A stretch of DNA of 39,087 bases from Meiothermus granaticius NBRC 107808 (GTDB lineage: Bacteria > Deinococcota > Deinococci > Deinococcales > Thermaceae). Shown one piece after another: positions 36,194 to 39,087 of the stretch; positions within the stretch are counted from its first letter, which is position 1, and each line of letters opens with the position of its first letter. Position numbers and translations under genes: made by a program. The notes below the pieces were generated by a model. That model did no database searches, had not been told where the DNA came from, and saw only the letters and a list, made by a program, of their open reading frames with translations. The DNA lies in assembly GCF_003574355.1 (NCBI RefSeq), contig NZ_QWLB01000031.1, forward strand, positions 1 through 39,087, read 5' to 3'.

Positions 36194-38128
36194 ATGCAGC
36201 CTTCGTTCAAAGCTGTGTCTCGCTCTAACCGCCGCGACACCCAGATTCTCCAAGACCAGGGCCGCTGGTTAGACAACCTGCGGCTGACGGGGAAAATCGG
36301 GCTGATCGTGCTGGTGTTCACCCTGGCGATCTTCGTGGTGGTGTTCGCCAGCTTGGGTGGGTTTCGCGCCCTGCGCTATCAGCTCGATGGCCTTTACAAC
36401 TACACCCTCGTGCCCATTTCGGCGATCAATAAATCCGATGCCGCGCTGGCGGATCTGGTGCGGTATATCGAGCTGATGCGCTCACCGGGGGCCACTCCCG
36501 GTGAGCGTAGCGCTTACCTGAGCCTGGCTAAAGCGGCTGATGCCGCCGGGGGTGATGTCCTCGAGGAGTACCAAAAGAGCTGGCAGAGCAGCCTCCGGCC
36601 TGGCTTCAGCCAGGTGCTTCAAAACAGGGGCCAGGGTGCCCTGCAAGCCCAGGAAGCGCAGTTGCTCAATGCCCTGGACCAGGTTCACCAATCGGCCAGC
36701 AAGTCCTTGGTGGGGTTTCTGACCTCCATTCAGGGTGGGAAACCCGATTTGAAGCTGGGGCAGCTGGCAGCAGAGCAGTATCTTCGGGTACGGGGTTTTC
36801 TTCAGGATTTGATCGTCCTCAACGACCAGTTCGCCAAAATTTCCGATGATGTGGCCCGGGATGCCTTTGCTCAGGTCACCCGGGCCATGTGGATCGCCTC
36901 GGGTGCGGCCCTAGTCCTCGGCTTGCTCCTGGCGGGGTGGATCGCGCGTGCCACCACCCGGCGCCTGGCCCAGCTCGAGCGCGGGGCTCAGTCCTTGCGC
37001 CAGGGCAATTTGGACTTCCGGGTTGAGGTGAGCGGACGAGACGAGATTGGCACCATCGCCCGAACCTTCAATAATTCGGTGACTCAGCTGCGGGAGTTTC
37101 AGCTTCAACAGGAAGCCGAGCGCCAGCGCGGGATACAGCTGCAAGACCATGTGTCCCGCTTTCTCAAGATCGTCACCGAGATTGCTTCCGGTGATCTGAC
37201 CCGCCGAGGCGAGGTCACCGAAGATGTTCTAGGCAATGTGGTGGATGCGGTCAACCTGACCGTTGAGGAGATCGCGCAGCTGCTCAGGCAGGTGCAGGGA
37301 GCGGCGGGATCGGTAACCCAGAGCGCCACCCAGATGTATGCCCTAACCCAGCGCATCGCCGAGGAGGCGCAAGCGCAGGCGGGAGGGGTGGCGCAGGTGC
37401 GCGGTCAAGTCCAGGTGGTCTCCAAGGATATCCGAGAGATGGCTGAGCGGGCCGGCAGCTCCGCTGAGGCAGCGCAGCAAACCCTCGAGATGGCCCGCTT
37501 GGGCCGTGAGGCGGTGACCCAGGCCATGATTGGGATGAACGAGATCCGGGCTGAAATCGTTCGAATCGCTGAGACCATTGCCCTTCTCAACACCCGCTCA
37601 GAGCAAATCGAGGGGATCGCCAAGACCCTCGAGGAGTTCGCCTCACAAACCAACCTTCTGGCCTTAAGCGCGGCCTTTGAGGCTGCAGGAGCGGGAGCGG
37701 CAGGGCGTCGCTTTGCGGTGGTGGCCGAGGAGATTCGTAAACTGGCAGAGGAGTCTGCCCGCGAGACCCAACAGGTAGGAACGCTGGTGCGGCAGGTACA
37801 AAGCGACATCCAGACGGTGGTGGCCCAGACCCAGGAAGGGTTGCGTGAGGCCGAAACCGGCTACCGCATTGCAGATACTGCGGGGATGCGGCTTCAGGGG
37901 ATCGCCAAACTGGCCGAGACCTCCGCTGCGCTGGCAGGGCAGATCTCCACCCTAGCTCAGGCTCAGGTGCCGGTGGTGCAGGCCGTGGAGGCCACGGTTC
38001 AGAGGATTGCTCAGGTTGCTGAAAGCGTGGAACGGGAGAGTGCCCAAGGCCAGCAAACCGCTGCGGCCCTTCAGCAACTGGCGGGCTCTTTGAGCCAAAG
38101 CCTGGGCCGCTTTAAGCTGCCTGCGTAG
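36194..38128 (+). CDS. Second PilJ-like chemoreceptor with altered signalling tip
   Basis: The 644-aa receptor has TM1 (35-57), an extracytoplasmic four-helix-type domain (about 58-230), TM2 (about 232-251), HAMP, the shared block VTEDVLGNVVDAVNLTVEEI (341-360), and a hairpin tip reading QTNLLALSAAFEAAGAGAAG (485-504). The tip differs from the first receptor and from canonical receptors at N to S, I to F and E to A, so kinase control may differ. It ends SLGRFKLPA, like its neighbour. TM1 and the sensor domain are unrelated to the first receptor. AGGAG precedes the ATG. Confidence 0.93.
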   Translation: MQPSFKAVSRSNRRDTQILQDQGRWLDNLRLTGKIGLIVLVFTLAIFVVVFASLGGFRALRYQLDGLYNYTLVPISAINKSDAALADLVRYIELMRSPGATPGERSAYLSLAKAADAAGGDVLEEYQKSWQSSLRPGFSQVLQNRGQGALQAQEAQLLNALDQVHQSASKSLVGFLTSIQGGKPDLKLGQLAAEQYLRVRGFLQDLIVLNDQFAKISDDVARDAFAQVTRAMWIASGAALVLGLLLAGWIARATTRRLAQLERGAQSLRQGNLDFRVEVSGRDEIGTIARTFNNSVTQLREFQLQQEAERQRGIQLQDHVSRFLKIVTEIASGDLTRRGEVTEDVLGNVVDAVNLTVEEIAQLLRQVQGAAGSVTQSATQMYALTQRIAEEAQAQAGGVAQVRGQVQVVSKDIREMAERAGSSAEAAQQTLEMARLGREAVTQAMIGMNEIRAEIVRIAETIALLNTRSEQIEGIAKTLEEFASQTNLLALSAAFEAAGAGAAGRRFAVVAEEIRKLAEESARETQQVGTLVRQVQSDIQTVVAQTQEGLREAETGYRIADTAGMRLQGIAKLAETSAALAGQISTLAQAQVPVVQAVEATVQRIAQVAESVERESAQGQQTAAALQQLAGSLSQSLGRFKLPA

Positions 38129-38178
38129 CGCCGGAGCCATGATGCAAAGATCTACGCTGTTACCCGGAGGGGGTGTTG

Positions 38179-39087
38179 ATGTCCACCGTACCGCTTCCTG
38201 ACCTGCTGCAAAGCTTTTTGGACGAAGCCTGGGAATCGGTGGTGGTCTTTGGACAAACTGCTGAATTCCTGGCTTCTGACCATGCTGAGGCGTTGGTGGT
38301 CATGGCCCATCGCCTAAAAGGCTCGGCGGGGTTGTATGGCTTCCCGCAGGTCAGCCACTTAGCCGCTCTAATGGAACGCATCCTGCAGGGCGCCGATGCC
38401 TATACCCCCAATCAGCGCCTCCAGGTGGTGGAGTTTATGTCCCAGGCTACCGCGGTGCTGACCGAGGCCCTCGAGCACATTGCCTTCCACCGCAAGGAGA
38501 GCCAGGTGGGGCTCGAGCTGGGCCGCCTGGGTGCGGCTGAGCTGATTCAGGAGTTGGCCTTCACCAACCCTCAAGCCTTCCATGAGCGTCCCCCTGAACC
38601 CCTCCCGGGCGGGGAGCCGCTCGAGGCTGAAGACCGTTCGATCCTGGAGGAGCTCACCCGTTTCTATCGTGAAAATGCTGAGTTTTGGGAGTTTTTTGCC
38701 CCTGAGACCGCAGAGCACCTAGATGCTGCGGGGCAGGCGCTCGTCGCCTTAGCCCACGGCGATCCCGAAGGCACCGGCCTGCAGGCCCTTTTTCGGGCCA
38801 TGCACACGGTTAAGGGCGCGGCCTACTCGGTAGGGTGCAAGCCGGTTGGGACCGTGGCCCATCGCCTGGAAGACCTGCTGGTAGAGATACGCGAAGGCCG
38901 CACTTCCTGGGACCCCAAGCTGGTAGGGCTTTTTGCCGAAGGCGTTGACTTGATTGCGGCCCTGCTGGCAATCGCGGAAGGCCGCCATCCTGAGGCAGGG
39001 GCTGTGCTGCAGCGACTGCATGCCCTGGAGGGGCGCTTGGCTGCTGCGCTGGGCCAGGCCGCCCCCCAACCCCCCATCGCTGAGCCC
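38179..39087 (+). CDS. ChpA/PilL-type chemotaxis kinase, N-terminal part with two Hpt domains
   Basis: The frame is open to the window edge (303 residues visible). The first Hpt domain has AHRLKGSAG with phosphorylatable His44. A second has MHTVKGAAYSVG with His209. Between them is a helical and proline-containing linker. Multi-Hpt kinases with a CheA core and receiver are typical of Pil/Chp chemosensory systems, and the core should follow outside the window. ATG 38179 is preceded by GGAGG at 8 nt. A GTG two codons earlier is also possible. Confidence 0.85.
   Translation, partial: MSTVPLPDLLQSFLDEAWESVVVFGQTAEFLASDHAEALVVMAHRLKGSAGLYGFPQVSHLAALMERILQGADAYTPNQRLQVVEFMSQATAVLTEALEHIAFHRKESQVGLELGRLGAAELIQELAFTNPQAFHERPPEPLPGGEPLEAEDRSILEELTRFYRENAEFWEFFAPETAEHLDAAGQALVALAHGDPEGTGLQALFRAMHTVKGAAYSVGCKPVGTVAHRLEDLLVEIREGRTSWDPKLVGLFAEGVDLIAALLAIAEGRHPEAGAVLQRLHALEGRLAAALGQAAPQPPIAEP

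Overview
The window looks like chromosomal DNA from Thermales (Deinococcota), most likely Meiothermus or a close relative. The reasons are the high GC content, the tuf-rpmG-secE-nusG-rplK-rplA order, a class II GlyRS of Thermus length (507 aa), frequent GTG/TTG starts, several probable leaderless promoters (a TAnnnT box 6 nt before the start codon), and a very high density of the palindrome CTCGAG. This assignment is an inference, since no 16S or database comparison was possible. I saw no insertion sequence, phage, tRNA, rRNA or CRISPR.

Layout. 1-2431 (+): the end of tuf, then rpmG, secE, nusG, a structured leader that may bind L1, rplK and rplA, closed by a strong palindromic terminator. 2432-13676 (-): a GH38 alpha-mannosidase; a giant secreted multicopper oxidase (about 2028 aa) preceded by a co-transcribed 209-aa protein of unknown function; and an orphan TAXI-type solute-binding protein with a good promoter and its own terminator. 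13708-16367 (+): a TrmA/RlmD-like RNA m5U methyltransferase, hisF and hisIE. 16364-18050: a TMEM175-like membrane protein (-) divergent from glpX (+). 18051-21450 (-): a small outer-membrane-type protein, asd and glyS. glyS has a T-box leader that fits tRNA-Gly. asd has its own promoter, an eight-codon leader ORF with three consecutive Thr codons, and a terminator abutting its Shine-Dalgarno sequence, so it looks like a threonine attenuator.

21808-28033 (+): clpC without the usual middle domain, radA, a membrane PIN-TRAM protein, a polyamine-type binding lipoprotein and a c-type cytochrome. 28030-30387 (-): recG. 30462-32114 (+): a dynamin-like GTPase. 32321-39087 (+): a Pil/Chp-like chemosensory operon with a CheY-like regulator, a CheW-like adaptor, a stand-alone MHYT membrane sensor, two PilJ-like chemoreceptors and the N-terminal part of a ChpA/PilL-type kinase with two Hpt domains, cut by the window end.

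The points most worth following are the asd leader peptide/attenuator, the giant oxidase with copper motifs in the order C-D-A-B and its unknown partner, the MHYT sensor inside a pilus-type chemosensory operon, the CTCGAG excess, and a c-di-GMP-I-riboswitch-like sequence lying antisense at the end of the dynamin gene.
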